A DNA stretch of 64,000 nucleotides, taken from NCBI GenBank assembly GCA_964655115.1, contig CAZZKM010000001.1, forward strand, positions 62,001 to 126,000, in the 5' to 3' direction. This stretch comes from ATZT02 sp964655115. Its GTDB lineage: Bacteria > Actinomycetota > Actinomycetes > S36-B12 > UBA5976. The translations under genes and the position numbers were made by a program. The notes under the pieces were generated by a model. That model worked only from the letters and a program-made list of their open reading frames with translations, searched no databases and was not told the origin of the DNA. Within the stretch, counting starts at the first letter, position 1. Every line of letters starts with the position of its first letter. Below are positions 18,683-28,290 of this stretch, piece after piece.

Positions 18683-19648
18683 TTAGCACACGCATTCTGA
18701 AGTGACCTCTAAATTTTTGAAGTATCTGTAGTAGGAGTATTCGTGATGGATTTTAAAGCCAAGGGATTCATACATTTTTACTGCTACCAAATTGGATTTT
18801 AGTACCTGGAGCACAATTTTTTCATGACCTATTTCTGCAACAGCATTTGAAAGAGCTTTCATTATTTTTTTAGCAAAACCTTGATTTCTATATTTTTCAT
18901 CAACCCACAAAGTAGTTACCATCGCTTGTTTTTCAGAAGCAGCAATTCTTCCGGTAGCAATTATTTCCCCTTTTTCATTTTCAATTGATGCAAATCTTAC
19001 AAAGGATCCACTTAACAATAATTCTTTACTTATTCTTGAACTAACTTCTTCATCTCTTCCCATAATCGCTTTAAACCATTTGTCACTTAAATTAGATTCT
19101 AAAATTACTCCAGTTATATCATTTTTTTCTGCAGGTCCAACCATGTAATAAGCGGTATCAATTTCTTTAAATTTATTTCTTATTAAACTTTGATCAAATG
19201 CACCTGGTTTTGGACTTTGAATTATTGCAACTGCATTTCTTTTTCTGTACCAGTCAATAATTTTTATGAAAGTTTCATCAATATCGTCTTCAGGTCTTCC
19301 ATCAAGAAGACAAGAATTTGCTCTAGCTGATTTATTTCCTGAAAATCTTAAAGCCCAATCATTAAGAAATTCTTTTTCAGTTGCTACCCAAGTGGTTTCT
19401 GAATCTCTTTCCAGATCTAAGGCACCAATTTCTGGTTCAATAACTTTGGCAGCAAAAATATTTCCAGTGACTATTTCTTGAATACTTTTATCTTTTTTCT
19501 CAATTTGAATAAATCCTTGTGGCCAATCATTTGTCCAGGAAGTAAGAATGCCTAACGTGTCAGTTAAATTCGAGCCATCAAAATGGCGCACACTTACCCG
19601 TCGCCCAAGATCGGAAGGCGAAATCCTTAACCTGCCGATTGCGGCCAT
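18683..19648 (-). CDS. GNAT family acetyltransferase with N-terminal SH3-like domain (Rv0428c-like)
   Basis: A 321-residue two-part protein. The N-terminal 75 residues (RISPSDLGRRVSVRHF to GNIFAAKVI) match the small beta-barrel found in actinobacterial Rv0428c-type proteins. The C-terminal half is a GNAT fold with the acetyl-CoA loop region YRNQGFAKKIMKALSN and the closing LYESLGF-like phrase MYESLGFKIHHEY. The substrate is unknown; protein or small-molecule N-acetylation is expected. It is divergent from fdxA, as in several other actinobacteria. Confidence 0.8.
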   Translation of the reverse strand: MAAIGRLRISPSDLGRRVSVRHFDGSNLTDTLGILTSWTNDWPQGFIQIEKKDKSIQEIVTGNIFAAKVIEPEIGALDLERDSETTWVATEKEFLNDWALRFSGNKSARANSCLLDGRPEDDIDETFIKIIDWYRKRNAVAIIQSPKPGAFDQSLIRNKFKEIDTAYYMVGPAEKNDITGVILESNLSDKWFKAIMGRDEEVSSRISKELLLSGSFVRFASIENEKGEIIATGRIAASEKQAMVTTLWVDEKYRNQGFAKKIMKALSNAVAEIGHEKIVLQVLKSNLVAVKMYESLGFKIHHEYSYYRYFKNLEVTSECVC

Positions 19649-19740
19649 AGTAGAAAACTTGTTCCTTTCGGATACTCTTTATATATAAATAGTAGAGATG
19701 AAGTAGTTTTGTCTTACATACTTAGTAGAGGAGTATTTGC

Positions 19741-20055
19741 GTGACCTACGTAATTGCCGAACCATGCATTGACTTGAAAGATAAATCTTGCATTGAAGAG
19801 TGCCCAGTTGATTGCATTTATGAAGGCGAACGCATGCTCTATATCCATCCAGATGAATGTGTTGACTGCGGAGCTTGTGAGCCGGTGTGCCCAGTTGAAG
19901 CAATTTATTATGAAGACGATGTTCCAGAAAATTACAAAGACTATTCAGCATCTAATGCTGCATTTTTTACAGACTTAGGATCTCCAGGCGGAGCTGCCAA
20001 ATTAGGCATGACTGCAAATGACCCTGAAGTTATCAAAGCAAAACCAAAGAAATAA
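19741..20055 (+). CDS. fdxA: Ferredoxin FdxA ([3Fe-4S][4Fe-4S] type)
   Basis: A 104-residue ferredoxin. The first motif, DKSCIEECPVDCIY, has an incomplete CxxxxxxC pattern that fits a 3Fe-4S or 7Fe arrangement. The second, CVDCGACEPVCPVEAI, is a full 4Fe-4S motif. The C-terminus (SPGGAAKLGM) matches actinobacterial FdxA/FdxC. It is a soluble electron carrier, often partner of cytochrome P450s or reductases. The GTG start has a strong GAGGAG site 8 bases upstream. In related genomes dapC follows; here pheA does. Confidence 0.94.
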   Translation: MTYVIAEPCIDLKDKSCIEECPVDCIYEGERMLYIHPDECVDCGACEPVCPVEAIYYEDDVPENYKDYSASNAAFFTDLGSPGGAAKLGMTANDPEVIKAKPKK

Positions 20056-20064
20056 ATAATTCTT

Positions 20065-21009
20065 GTGAGTAATCAAAAACTGGTCTATTTAGGACCACCT
20101 GGAACTTTTACTCACGCAGCAATTGATTTAATGACTGTGCCATGGAATGGCGAAATAGTTGCAGAAAAAGAAGTTTCCGATGTTGTATTTGCAGTTGAGT
20201 CAGGAAGTGCTGACGCAGGATTAGTTCCATTAGAAAATTCTGTGGAAGGTGATGTCTTAAGCACTTTAGATGAATTAATTTTTAGATCTGCACAATGTTT
20301 TATAAATGAAGAGATAGTAGTACCAATATCTTTTGTATTAGCTGTTCCTTCAACGACAAAAAATGCTGAAGTTAAAAAGATTTTGACTCATCCGCATGCT
20401 GCAGCGCAATGTAAAGAATTTATTAAATTAAATAAATTAGAAGTTGAATTTACAGCTTCTACAGCAGATGCATGCCGAATTGTCGCAGAAAGAAAAGAAG
20501 CAGGTCTAGGAGCAATTGCAGCAAGTAAAGGTGCTGACACATTTGGACTTTTCGTTAAACAAACTAGGCTAGAAGATTTTGCTGGTGGAAAAACTAGAAT
20601 GGCTTTAATTTCTAGAAATTTATCTTCTCCAACAGGTCATGACAAAACCACTTTGGTTATTACACCTGTTGCAGATAGAAATGGTTTATTGTCAGATATT
20701 TTGAATTGTTTTGCTAAAAGAGATATTGGCTTAACTGCAATTAGTTCAAGGCCTTTAAAAACAAGACTTGGGGAATACACCTTTTTAGTATCTGCTCGCG
20801 GACATATCGGAGAACCCACTTTGCAATCAGCAATTATGGATGTAAGCAGTATTGGTGCTGCGGTAAAAGTTTTAGGTTCTTATCCAATGAATCCAGAAAT
20901 TAGTTCTGCACGTGTGGGCGAATCTTTACCACCAGGAAGTGTGACAGCAGATGTTTTGAAGGAATGGGTAGCAAGATTAGTTAAAGCTGCCACAGAAGTT
21001 CCTCGTTAA
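20065..21009 (+). CDS. pheA: Prephenate dehydratase
   Basis: A 314-residue stand-alone prephenate dehydratase. It has YLGPPGTFTHAA at the N-terminus, the ENSVEGDV motif, the catalytic region near GGKTRMALISR, and a C-terminal ACT domain (about residues 195-275) with GLTAISSRPLKTRLGEY, the phenylalanine-sensing ESRP-like motif. It converts prephenate to phenylpyruvate and is normally feedback-inhibited by Phe. The GTG start lies 9 bases after fdxA, and tyrA follows 12 bases later, so the two branch-point enzymes of Phe and Tyr synthesis form one unit. Confidence 0.94.
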   Translation: MSNQKLVYLGPPGTFTHAAIDLMTVPWNGEIVAEKEVSDVVFAVESGSADAGLVPLENSVEGDVLSTLDELIFRSAQCFINEEIVVPISFVLAVPSTTKNAEVKKILTHPHAAAQCKEFIKLNKLEVEFTASTADACRIVAERKEAGLGAIAASKGADTFGLFVKQTRLEDFAGGKTRMALISRNLSSPTGHDKTTLVITPVADRNGLLSDILNCFAKRDIGLTAISSRPLKTRLGEYTFLVSARGHIGEPTLQSAIMDVSSIGAAVKVLGSYPMNPEISSARVGESLPPGSVTADVLKEWVARLVKAATEVPR

Positions 21010-21021
21010 TACTTTCTATTT

Positions 21022-21987
21022 ATGAAAATATCCATAATTGGCTTAGGCCTTATCGGTGGCTCAATTGCTCAGGGTTTAAAAAATAAACATGAAATAAGTG
21101 TTTTGGATCCTGATTTAAATTCATTAGAAGCTGCAAAAAAATCTGGTTTTAATGTACTAAATAATTTGGACCAAGCTCTTAATTCTGAATTAATTATTGT
21201 TGCAGCACCAACAAGTGTTAGCGAAGAGATTTTAAAAGAACTAAGTAGTAAAAAATACCAGAATTTTGTATCAGACATTTGTTCAGTGAAAGCATCATTA
21301 CAAGATGCTGCAAAAGATTTAAATTATGTGGGTACTCATCCCATGGCAGGATCAACCAAAGCAGGATTTATAAATGCTAATCCTGAAATATTTAAAAATG
21401 CTCCTTGGGCGGTAAGTGTTACAGCTACTACAAATAATGAAGCTTTAATTGCGATTGTTTCAATTATTAATGATTTGGGTGCTTTTGTAGTTCCAGTTGA
21501 TCCAATTGAACATGACGAATCTGTTGTTTTAAGTTCACATCTTGCTCACGTTGTTGCATCTGCTTACGCCAAAAGTGTGGGAGAGTCTGAGTTTGCCCAA
21601 TTAGCACAATTATTAGCTGGCGGAAGCTTTAGAGATCTGACAAGAGTTACAACTTCTCCAGCAGAGCGAACCGCAGAAATAGTTTGGCCTAACCGAAAAT
21701 CATTATCCAAAGTCGTTGAAAATTTGAGCGAAAACTTGGCAAAATTACAAAATCTTCTAGAACAGGGCAGTCAAGCAGATATTGAAAAATATCTTCAATC
21801 AGCCAGTAGTTTAAGAACTATTTCTGATGCAACTATAAACAAAGTGAAGAATCATCAAGGTGAAAAACTAACCACTAAAACTACTAATTTGAAGGATGAA
21901 TTCTTGAAATACGCCCAAAAAAGAATAATTGCAACAGGTTTTGTTATTGATTCAGAAAATATAAGTTATTTAATTAACGAAATTTAA
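21022..21987 (+). CDS. tyrA: Prephenate dehydrogenase
   Basis: A 321-residue NAD(P)-dependent dehydrogenase. It has the Rossmann motif GLGLIGGS at residues 7-14, the [11 protein letters not shown] substrate-binding stretch, and the helical dimerisation domain with [13 protein letters not shown]. It makes 4-hydroxyphenylpyruvate for tyrosine, or arogenate-dependent tyrosine if it is an arogenate enzyme; sequence alone does not decide this. It has no ACT domain. It follows pheA by 12 bases and converges with dapD, sharing 4 bases at the stop codons. Confidence 0.9.
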   Translation: MKISIIGLGLIGGSIAQGLKNKHEISVLDPDLNSLEAAKKSGFNVLNNLDQALNSELIIVAAPTSVSEEILKELSSKKYQNFVSDICSVKASLQDAAKDLNYVGTHPMAGSTKAGFINANPEIFKNAPWAVSVTATTNNEALIAIVSIINDLGAFVVPVDPIEHDESVVLSSHLAHVVASAYAKSVGESEFAQLAQLLAGGSFRDLTRVTTSPAERTAEIVWPNRKSLSKVVENLSENLAKLQNLLEQGSQADIEKYLQSASSLRTISDATINKVKNHQGEKLTTKTTNLKDEFLKYAQKRIIATGFVIDSENISYLINEI

Positions 21988-22910
21988 TTTGAGTGAAGAA
22001 CTGAATTTAAGCCAGTCCAATTACCGGTTTTGTTCGAAGCTTCAATTGCCCCGGTTTGTGAATTTCTTCTGAATAACAAATTATTTGCACCCGAAAGTTC
22101 TCGTGCTTTAACAATTTTTCCATCAGGAAGAATAACTTTTGAACCAGCTGTTAAATAAAGGCCTGCTTCAACAATGCAATTGTTTCCTAAACTAATTCCT
22201 AATCCAGCATTTGCACCAATTAAACATTTCTCACCAACACTTATAACTTCTTGACCACCACCAGATAGTGTGCCCATGATTGATGCACCACCACCAATAT
22301 CTGATCCATCGCCAACAATGACTCCGGCAGAAATTCTTCCTTCAACCATTGAAGTTCCTAAAGTTCCGGCATTAAAGTTCACAAATCCTTCATGCATCAC
22401 AGTTGTACCACTTGCTAAATGCGCACCTAATCGAACACGATCCGCATCTGCAATTCGCACTCCACTTGGAATTACATAATCAAGCATTCTAGGAAATTTA
22501 TCTAATGAAAATACAGTTAAATGTGTTCCTGCTTTTTTAGCATTAGATCTAACTGATTCAACTTTTTCAGGTAATACTGGACCAATTGTTGTCCAGGCAA
22601 CATTATTTAGAATCGAAAAAATACCTTCAAGATTTATTGTTCTAGGTTTTACTAATCTATGTGAAAGTAAATGTAATCTTAAATAGGCATCAGCTACATC
22701 TAGTGCAGGTTTTGACAAATCTTTAATTAAAGTTTTAACAATTTTTATTTCGCAGCCTCTAATCGAATCTTTTCTTTCATATTTTGAACTATCAATTAAT
22801 TGAATAGGTGAGATTGATAATGCTGGATTTGGAAACCAAACATCAAGTGTTTTATTGCCATCGATTGTGGCTATACCTATTCCACTAGCGGCTTCAGTAA
22901 TAAAACTCAT
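21984..22910 (-). CDS. dapD: Tetrahydrodipicolinate N-succinyltransferase (actinobacterial type)
   Basis: A 308-residue enzyme of the actinobacterial DapD group. The N-terminal domain is followed by a left-handed beta-helix with hexapeptide repeats ([49 protein letters not shown]). It transfers succinyl from succinyl-CoA to tetrahydrodipicolinate in the succinylase branch of diaminopimelate and lysine synthesis. It is divergent from dapE, which removes the succinyl group two steps later, with 68 bases between the starts. DapC, the enzyme between them, is not in this window. Confidence 0.92.
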   Translation of the reverse strand: MSFITEAASGIGIATIDGNKTLDVWFPNPALSISPIQLIDSSKYERKDSIRGCEIKIVKTLIKDLSKPALDVADAYLRLHLLSHRLVKPRTINLEGIFSILNNVAWTTIGPVLPEKVESVRSNAKKAGTHLTVFSLDKFPRMLDYVIPSGVRIADADRVRLGAHLASGTTVMHEGFVNFNAGTLGTSMVEGRISAGVIVGDGSDIGGGASIMGTLSGGGQEVISVGEKCLIGANAGLGISLGNNCIVEAGLYLTAGSKVILPDGKIVKARELSGANNLLFRRNSQTGAIEASNKTGNWTGLNSVLHSN

Positions 22911-22978
22911 GAGTCAAAACTATCTTGTAATTGGGGTTAATGGATACATAAGGGTTAGGTTGTTGGCACAATAGGAAT

Positions 22979-24034
22979 GTGTTGAATATAAATCAAGAAC
23001 TAGGCAAACTAACCCTTGATCTTGTCAATATTTCAAGTGTCTCAAAAGATGAAAAACCAATTGCAGATTTAATTGAGGATGCTTTAAATAAATTAACTCA
23101 TCTTAAAATTACTAGAGTTAATAATTCTTTGGTTGCACAAACTAATTTTGGAAGCAAACAAAGAGTGGTAATTGCAGGCCATATCGACACAGTTCCTGCT
23201 AATAATAATTTTCCTGGAAAAATAAATGACTCAGAAGTAATTGGTTTGGGTTCAGTAGACATGAAATCAGGCATAGCAGTTGCTTTAAAATTAGCAGCAG
23301 AAATTACTAATTCTAATTTTGATATTACTTATCTATTTTATGAATCAGAAGAAATAGAAACCAAATTTAATGGCTTAGAATTAATTACTAAACAACAAAA
23401 AAATTTATTAGATTGTGACTTTGCAATTCTTATGGAACCTACTAATGGAATTCTTGAAGTTGGTTGTCAAGGTTCTTTAAGATTTGAAGTGAGCACTAGT
23501 GGAAAAAGATCTCATTCTGCAAGATGGTGGAATGGAGAAAATGCAATTCATAAAACTAATAAAATTTTAGAAATTCTTAACAGCTACAAATCAAGAGAAC
23601 CAGAAATCGATGGTTATAAATTCAGAGAAGGTTTACAAGCAGTAAAAATAAATGGAGGAATTGCAGGAAATGTGGTGCCAGATTCTGTAAGTATTTCAAT
23701 CAACCATCGCTTTGCACCAGATACCACCATTGATCAAGCAACAGCAAATATGAAAAATTTGTTTAAAGACTTTAATTTTCATCTAGTAGATGCAGCTAAT
23801 GCAGCACCAACTGGTTTAGATAATCCAGTAATAAAAGATTTTGTTTCTAGTATTGGAAAAAACATTGCTCCTAAATTTGGTTGGACTGATGTAGCTAGAT
23901 TTGCAAGTGCTGGAATTCCTGCGATTAATTTTGGACCAGGAGATCCTAATTTGGCGCATCATCCAGATGAAAAAGTTTTGATAACTCAAATTAATGATGT
24001 TTATAATTCTCTAAAGAATTGGCTTACTAAATAG
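22979..24034 (+). CDS. dapE: Succinyl-diaminopimelate desuccinylase
   Basis: A 351-residue M20 metallopeptidase-fold enzyme. Metal ligands are in AGHIDTVPA, GSVDMKSG and the catalytic ESEEIE stretch, with LMEPTNG later and a final HHPDE near the C-terminus. A dimerisation domain is inserted in the middle. It hydrolyses N-succinyl-LL-DAP to LL-DAP and succinate for lysine and peptidoglycan. The start is GTG with TTG as the next codon, so either may be used. It shares one base with the next gene (TAGTG). Confidence 0.9.
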   Translation: MLNINQELGKLTLDLVNISSVSKDEKPIADLIEDALNKLTHLKITRVNNSLVAQTNFGSKQRVVIAGHIDTVPANNNFPGKINDSEVIGLGSVDMKSGIAVALKLAAEITNSNFDITYLFYESEEIETKFNGLELITKQQKNLLDCDFAILMEPTNGILEVGCQGSLRFEVSTSGKRSHSARWWNGENAIHKTNKILEILNSYKSREPEIDGYKFREGLQAVKINGGIAGNVVPDSVSISINHRFAPDTTIDQATANMKNLFKDFNFHLVDAANAAPTGLDNPVIKDFVSSIGKNIAPKFGWTDVARFASAGIPAINFGPGDPNLAHHPDEKVLITQINDVYNSLKNWLTK

Positions 24035-24486
24035 TGAAAGTTGATTTGTCATTAAGCATTGATATCGATGCAAGTCAAAAAGAGGTTTTTGATTCTTTTG
24101 TTAATTGGGAAACCCAAGGTGACTGGATGTTTGGCACAAAAGTTTATAGAACAAAAAATTATGGTCAAGGTCTAGGTGGAGAAATTGTTGCTTGGACAGG
24201 ATTTTGGAAAATAGGTTTTAACGATCCAATGGTTATTACTAAATGGGAAGAACCGCGAATTGTTGATATGAAACATCTTGGAAAAATAGTTCGCGGAACT
24301 GGATCCATGATTGCAGAAAAAATTACGGAAAATAAAACAAAATTTATTTGGAGTGAAACAATTGAATTACCATTTTCAATAATTGGTCGAATTGGTTGGT
24401 TTTTTATTAAACCGTTTTTTGTTATCGCAATTAAGCATTCATTGAAGAAATTTGCTCTCACTTTTGCACAAAAGGGGTCCATTTAG
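24034..24486 (+). CDS. SRPBCC (START/polyketide cyclase-like) family protein
   Basis: A 150-residue protein with the SRPBCC beginning LSIDIDASQKEVFDSFVNWETQGDW and the later pattern GTGSMIAEKITENKTKFIWSETIELP, typical of a hydrophobic-ligand-binding cradle. Near the C-terminus a hydrophobic stretch (IIGRIGWFFIKPFFVIAI) is common in this family. The ligand is unknown. The GTG start overlaps the dapE stop by one base, so it is translationally coupled to dapE; a functional link to lysine synthesis is not evident. Confidence 0.75.
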   Translation: MKVDLSLSIDIDASQKEVFDSFVNWETQGDWMFGTKVYRTKNYGQGLGGEIVAWTGFWKIGFNDPMVITKWEEPRIVDMKHLGKIVRGTGSMIAEKITENKTKFIWSETIELPFSIIGRIGWFFIKPFFVIAIKHSLKKFALTFAQKGSI

Positions 24487-24553
24487 ACAAAGTGCCAGTA
24501 TTACTGGGATAATAGAAGTATCAATAATTAATTGAAATGAAAAAGGTGTTTAG

Positions 24554-24718
24554 ATGGCCGCAATGAAACCTCGTACTGGTGATGGACCAATGGAAGTTAC
24601 CAAAGAAGGTAAAGGTGTTGTAGTTCGTATTCCACTGGAAGGCGGCGGTCGTTTAGTTGTAGAAATGACAGTTGACGAAGCTAAAGAATTAGACGTTCAA
24701 CTAGAAGTTTTAAAGTAA
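24554..24718 (+). CDS. DUF3117 small conserved protein
   Basis: A 54-residue protein beginning MAAMKPRTGDGPMEV and containing VVVRIPLEGGGRLVVEM, then an acidic helix ending LEVLK. It is nearly invariant across Actinobacteria (DUF3117; Rv1211 in M. tuberculosis, from memory). The ATG is preceded by AAAAAGG at 24540-24546, a ribosome site. Its codons (CGT, GGC, GTT) are less A/T-biased than those of its neighbours, which fits high expression. Its function is unknown. It ends 2 bases before the 3' end of the convergent methyltransferase. Confidence 0.92.
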   Translation: MAAMKPRTGDGPMEVTKEGKGVVVRIPLEGGGRLVVEMTVDEAKELDVQLEVLK

Positions 24719-24719
24719 A

Positions 24720-25379
24720 TTAATTAGGTCTGTAAGAACAAGCAATTACACCAGTTCCATTTGGAATCATAACTGAAACTAGTCTTTGATCTTCTTTAAT
24801 TTTTTCTAAAACTCTTAAAACTGCTAAGTTATCTGGATCATTTTGAAATTGAGCATCATTTAAAACATTGTTATAAATTAAGATTCCACCAGGTCTTAAC
24901 AATCTCATGGCTTCTTCTAAAAGAGTTTCATATTCGAGTTTGTCACCATTAATAAAAACTAAATCATAAGCATTATCTGTTAAGCGGGTTATTACTTCTA
25001 AGGCTTTGCCAGCAATTAATCTAATTTTATTTTGAGAAATAGATGCATTACTAAAAATGTCTTTACTTACTCGTTGTCTTTCTGGATCTTTATCAATAGA
25101 AGTTAAAACTCCTGCAGAATTCATACCTTTAAATAACCACAAGCCAGATAAACCTGTGCCAGTTCCAATTTCAACCACATTAGAAGCATCAATGGTTGAT
25201 GCTAAGAATTTAAGTAAACTTCCTACTCCAGCCCCAATCGGTTTAATACCAAGCTCTCCAGATTTTTCTCTGGCCTTTAATTGAAAACTATCTTCTTCAA
25301 TAAAATCTTGTGAGAATTTCCAATCTTCAACGCTTGGAAAACTTGTCATTTGACTACCTTCTATGGGACTTAAACCCAT
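24720..25379 (-). CDS. Class I SAM-dependent O-methyltransferase (Rv1220c-like)
   Basis: A 219-residue methyltransferase of the catechol-O-methyltransferase-like (Methyltransf_24/3) group. The SAM-binding motif VVEIGTGTGLSGLWL lies near residue 70, the acidic residue ending strand 2 is in TSIDKDPE, and YDLVFINGDKLEYETLLEEAMRLLRPGG marks the catalytic metal-binding region. The substrate is unknown. In mycobacteria the homologue sits next to sigE, rseA and htrA; here htrA is the divergent neighbour and sigE is absent. Confidence 0.82.
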   Translation of the reverse strand: MGLSPIEGSQMTSFPSVEDWKFSQDFIEEDSFQLKAREKSGELGIKPIGAGVGSLLKFLASTIDASNVVEIGTGTGLSGLWLFKGMNSAGVLTSIDKDPERQRVSKDIFSNASISQNKIRLIAGKALEVITRLTDNAYDLVFINGDKLEYETLLEEAMRLLRPGGILIYNNVLNDAQFQNDPDNLAVLRVLEKIKEDQRLVSVMIPNGTGVIACSYRPN

Positions 25380-25513
25380 CTTAATGTTTTCTTAAAATCT
25401 TGAAGGAATTCACCAAGAATTGCCCTGTAATTCCTGATTTAAAGTGCATGATTTGTCACTTGGCCTAAACTAAAAGTAAGACTTGTTAGAGAAAGAAAAA
25501 CGCCAAGTTAAAA

Positions 25514-26662
25514 ATGGAAGAAACAACCAATTCACCAACACCAGGATTTGCCACGATGCCAACTAAACCTTCATGGGAAAGAAAAAAGAAGAGAACACCA
25601 CTTTCTGCAGTCGTAGTTATTTCTTTATTAGTAGGTGGAGCTGCAGGCGGAGCAGTAGGTTTTGTTGCTGCTGATTTAGCTAATGGTGTTTCAAGTACTA
25701 CAACACCAACAATTCAAACTCCAACTGTAAACACAAATGTTCCCATTACTCCTGCTAATGAAACTGTTTCTCAAATAGTGCAAAACGTAAAATCAAGTGT
25801 CGTATCGATTAAAGCTGAAGGAAATTCAGGTACAGGTACAGGTTCTGGATTTATTTACAGACAAGATGGATACATCATTACAAATAATCACGTTGTGGCA
25901 CCAGCTTTAAACGGTGGAAAATTAACAGTTTATTTAGAAGATAAAACAGAATTTGAAGCAAGATTAATTGGTAGAAATCCTTCATATGATTTAGCTGTTT
26001 TAAAAATTGAATCTACTGGTTTAAGTCCTGTAAAAATTGGTGATTCAAATTCATTAAATGTCGGAGATTTAACAGTTGCTTTTGGTTCACCACTTGGTTT
26101 AAGTGGCACGGTTACATCAGGAATTGTTAGTGCAGTTAATCGTCCAGTAACAGCTGGGGGACAAGATGATCAATCATTTATTTCTGCAATTCAAACCGAT
26201 GCTGCAATTAATCCCGGTAATTCAGGTGGTCCATTAGTAAATGGTCAAGCAGAAGTAATTGGAGTAAATTCTGCAATTGCAACTTTAGGTTTTGGTGGCC
26301 AAAGTGGAAGTATTGGTCTGGGTTTTGCAATTCCGATGAATCAAGCTCAAAGAATAATTACCGAAATAATAAATACTGGAAAATCAACAACACCAATTGC
26401 AGGAATAAGTGTTGATTCAACTTATCAAGGTGTAGGTGCACGAATCGCAGAAGTTGTAGCAGATGGTCCTGCTTCAAAAACTGATCTAAAAACAGGTGAT
26501 GTTGTGACAAGAATTAATGGAGAAATTGTTGGTGATTCAACTGAATTAATTGTGGCAATCAGAAGAAATAATCCAGGAGACACCATTGTGTTAACTGTAA
26601 AAAATTCTTCAGGAAATGAAAGAGAAGTTAGTGTGGTATTGGGAAGCAGAGAAGAAGGTTAA
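25514..26662 (+). CDS. HtrA/DegP-type serine protease with PDZ domain
   Basis: A 382-residue membrane-anchored protease. It has a short basic cytoplasmic N-terminus and a membrane segment at about residues 31-54. A Thr/Pro-rich linker leads to a trypsin-like domain with catalytic His126 (TNNHVV), Asp159 (YDLAVL) and Ser237 (GNSGGP). One PDZ domain spans about residues 285-380 (LKTGDVVTRINGEIV). It degrades or refolds damaged exported proteins outside the membrane. It overlaps the convergent mrp gene by 4 bases. In mycobacteria this position (Rv1223) follows sigE and rseA, which are missing here. Confidence 0.93.
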   Translation: MEETTNSPTPGFATMPTKPSWERKKKRTPLSAVVVISLLVGGAAGGAVGFVAADLANGVSSTTTPTIQTPTVNTNVPITPANETVSQIVQNVKSSVVSIKAEGNSGTGTGSGFIYRQDGYIITNNHVVAPALNGGKLTVYLEDKTEFEARLIGRNPSYDLAVLKIESTGLSPVKIGDSNSLNVGDLTVAFGSPLGLSGTVTSGIVSAVNRPVTAGGQDDQSFISAIQTDAAINPGNSGGPLVNGQAEVIGVNSAIATLGFGGQSGSIGLGFAIPMNQAQRIITEIINTGKSTTPIAGISVDSTYQGVGARIAEVVADGPASKTDLKTGDVVTRINGEIVGDSTELIVAIRRNNPGDTIVLTVKNSSGNEREVSVVLGSREEG

Positions 26663-27783
26663 TTAGTAAGTAGTCCTAAATTTTTACCCACTAAACCTTT
26701 TGGATTTTTTACTAAAGAATTTGCAATATGCATAATTTCTTTACTTGCTAAAGAATCAGGATCAGACAAAATTAAAGGTTTGCCATCATCTGCACCTTCT
26801 CTAAGTTTTACATCAAAAGGTACTTTTCCTAAAACTTTTACTTCTGTGCCCAATTCATTAGTAAGAGCTTTTGCAACATTATCTCCGCCACCTTTGCCAA
26901 ATAAATCCATGATTTCTCCACACTTAGGACAAATAACACCACTCATGTTTTCAATAACTCCCACAACTCTTTGATGAGTTTGTTTAGCTAATGTTCCTGA
27001 TCTAACTGCAACTTCTGCAGCACCTATTTGAGGAGTAGTGATAACAATAATTTCTGATTTAGGAACTAATTGAGCAACACTTATTGCCACATCTCCTGTA
27101 CCTGGTGGTAAATCAAGAAGTAATACATCTAAATCTCCCCACCACACATCTGTCATAAATTGCTCAACTGCTTTGTGAAGCATTGGGCCTCGGAATGCAA
27201 TTGGTTGAGTTACTCCACCTGGTTTGAATGCCAACATAGAAATAACTCTTAATCCATGAGCCAATTGCGGCATGATCATGCCTTCTACAACTGTTGGCGC
27301 ATTTGTTACACCCATAATTCTTGGAATGGAATGACCATAAATATCTGCATCAAGAATTCCCACGGATAAACCTATCTTAGAAAAAGCAATTCCTAGATTT
27401 GCAGTAATTGAAGATTTTCCAACTCCACCTTTACCAGAAGCTATTGCATAAACTCTGGTTAAATTTCTTTCACTGGCAAAAGGATTATCTTTAACTGGCC
27501 CTCTTAGTTGTTCTCGTAACTTTTTTCGTTGAGCATCATTCATTACATCTAAATCAACTTTTACATTTGCATTTTCATCTACTTTTTTAACAGCATTAGT
27601 AACTCTATTTACGATTTCTTGCCTTAAAGGACAGCCTTCAACTGTTAAATAAATATCGACTTGTACATTTAAGTCTGAAACTTCAACATTTTTAACCATA
27701 CCAATTTCAGTTATTGGTCTTCGAATTTCTGGGTCTTGCACTGTGGCAAGAGCGGTCATTACTGTTTCTTTAGTTAAAGACAC
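26659..27783 (-). CDS. mrp: Mrp/ApbC-type Fe-S cluster carrier ATPase
   Basis: A 374-residue P-loop protein. The N-terminal 90 residues form a MIP18/DUF59 domain (TVEGCPLRQEIVNRV). The ATPase domain has the deviant Walker A GKGGVGKSS near residue 120, FRGPMLHKAVEQF and LLLDLPPGTGDVA. The CxxC pair that bridges an Fe-S cluster is in GVICPKCGE. It delivers [4Fe-4S] clusters to apoproteins. The start is GTG. It is the last of three same-strand genes, downstream of MgtE-N/CBS and DUF1003, matching Rv1229c order. Confidence 0.94.
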   Translation of the reverse strand: MSLTKETVMTALATVQDPEIRRPITEIGMVKNVEVSDLNVQVDIYLTVEGCPLRQEIVNRVTNAVKKVDENANVKVDLDVMNDAQRKKLREQLRGPVKDNPFASERNLTRVYAIASGKGGVGKSSITANLGIAFSKIGLSVGILDADIYGHSIPRIMGVTNAPTVVEGMIMPQLAHGLRVISMLAFKPGGVTQPIAFRGPMLHKAVEQFMTDVWWGDLDVLLLDLPPGTGDVAISVAQLVPKSEIIVITTPQIGAAEVAVRSGTLAKQTHQRVVGVIENMSGVICPKCGEIMDLFGKGGGDNVAKALTNELGTEVKVLGKVPFDVKLREGADDGKPLILSDPDSLASKEIMHIANSLVKNPKGLVGKNLGLLTN

Positions 27784-27792
27784 GTTTTGCTT

Positions 27793-28290
27793 TTATTCCG
27801 ATTCTTTTTTCTCGTTAGAGAATTGAATTTCTTCGATTAATTCTCTTAATTCATTTTTTATGTAGTCACGAGTTGCAACATCACTTAAGGCTATGCGTAA
27901 ATCAGCTAATTCGCGAGCCAAGAATTCAGAATCTGCCAAAAGTCTTGCAGCTTGAGTTCTATCTTGAGCAATTTGAACTCTATCTCTATCTGCTTGACGA
28001 TTCTGCGCAAGCAAAATTAAAGGAGCTGCATATGAAGCTTGTAACGAAAGCATCAAAGTTAAAGCTAAGAATGGCCATGGATCTACTCGATAATTTTCTG
28101 GACCCACTGTGTTCCATAAAACCCAGCCAATTATAAAAATCGTCATTAAAGCGATAAATCGCCATGAACCAATTTTTCTAGCTACTCTTTCACTTAATAA
28201 TCCGAATCTTTCTGGATCGTAAGGATTTTTAAATTGCAAACCTCTGCTTCTTGGTTGATCAAGACGAGATGATCTTATTTTTTTACTCAT
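27793..28290 (-). CDS. DUF1003 membrane protein
   Basis: A 165-residue protein. Its basic N-terminus has DPERFGLLSERVARKIGSWRFI, then two close membrane segments (ALMTIFIIGWVLWNTVG and FLALTLMLSLQASYAAPLILLAQN), then the family signature NRQADRDRVQIAQDR and a cytoplasmic coiled tail. This is the DUF1003 pattern. Its function is unknown. Its start overlaps the stop of the MgtE-N/CBS gene by 4 bases. The same pair is adjacent in mycobacteria (Rv1231c/Rv1232c, from memory), which suggests the two work together. Confidence 0.87.
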   Translation of the reverse strand: MSKKIRSSRLDQPRSRGLQFKNPYDPERFGLLSERVARKIGSWRFIALMTIFIIGWVLWNTVGPENYRVDPWPFLALTLMLSLQASYAAPLILLAQNRQADRDRVQIAQDRTQAARLLADSEFLARELADLRIALSDVATRDYIKNELRELIEEIQFSNEKKESE

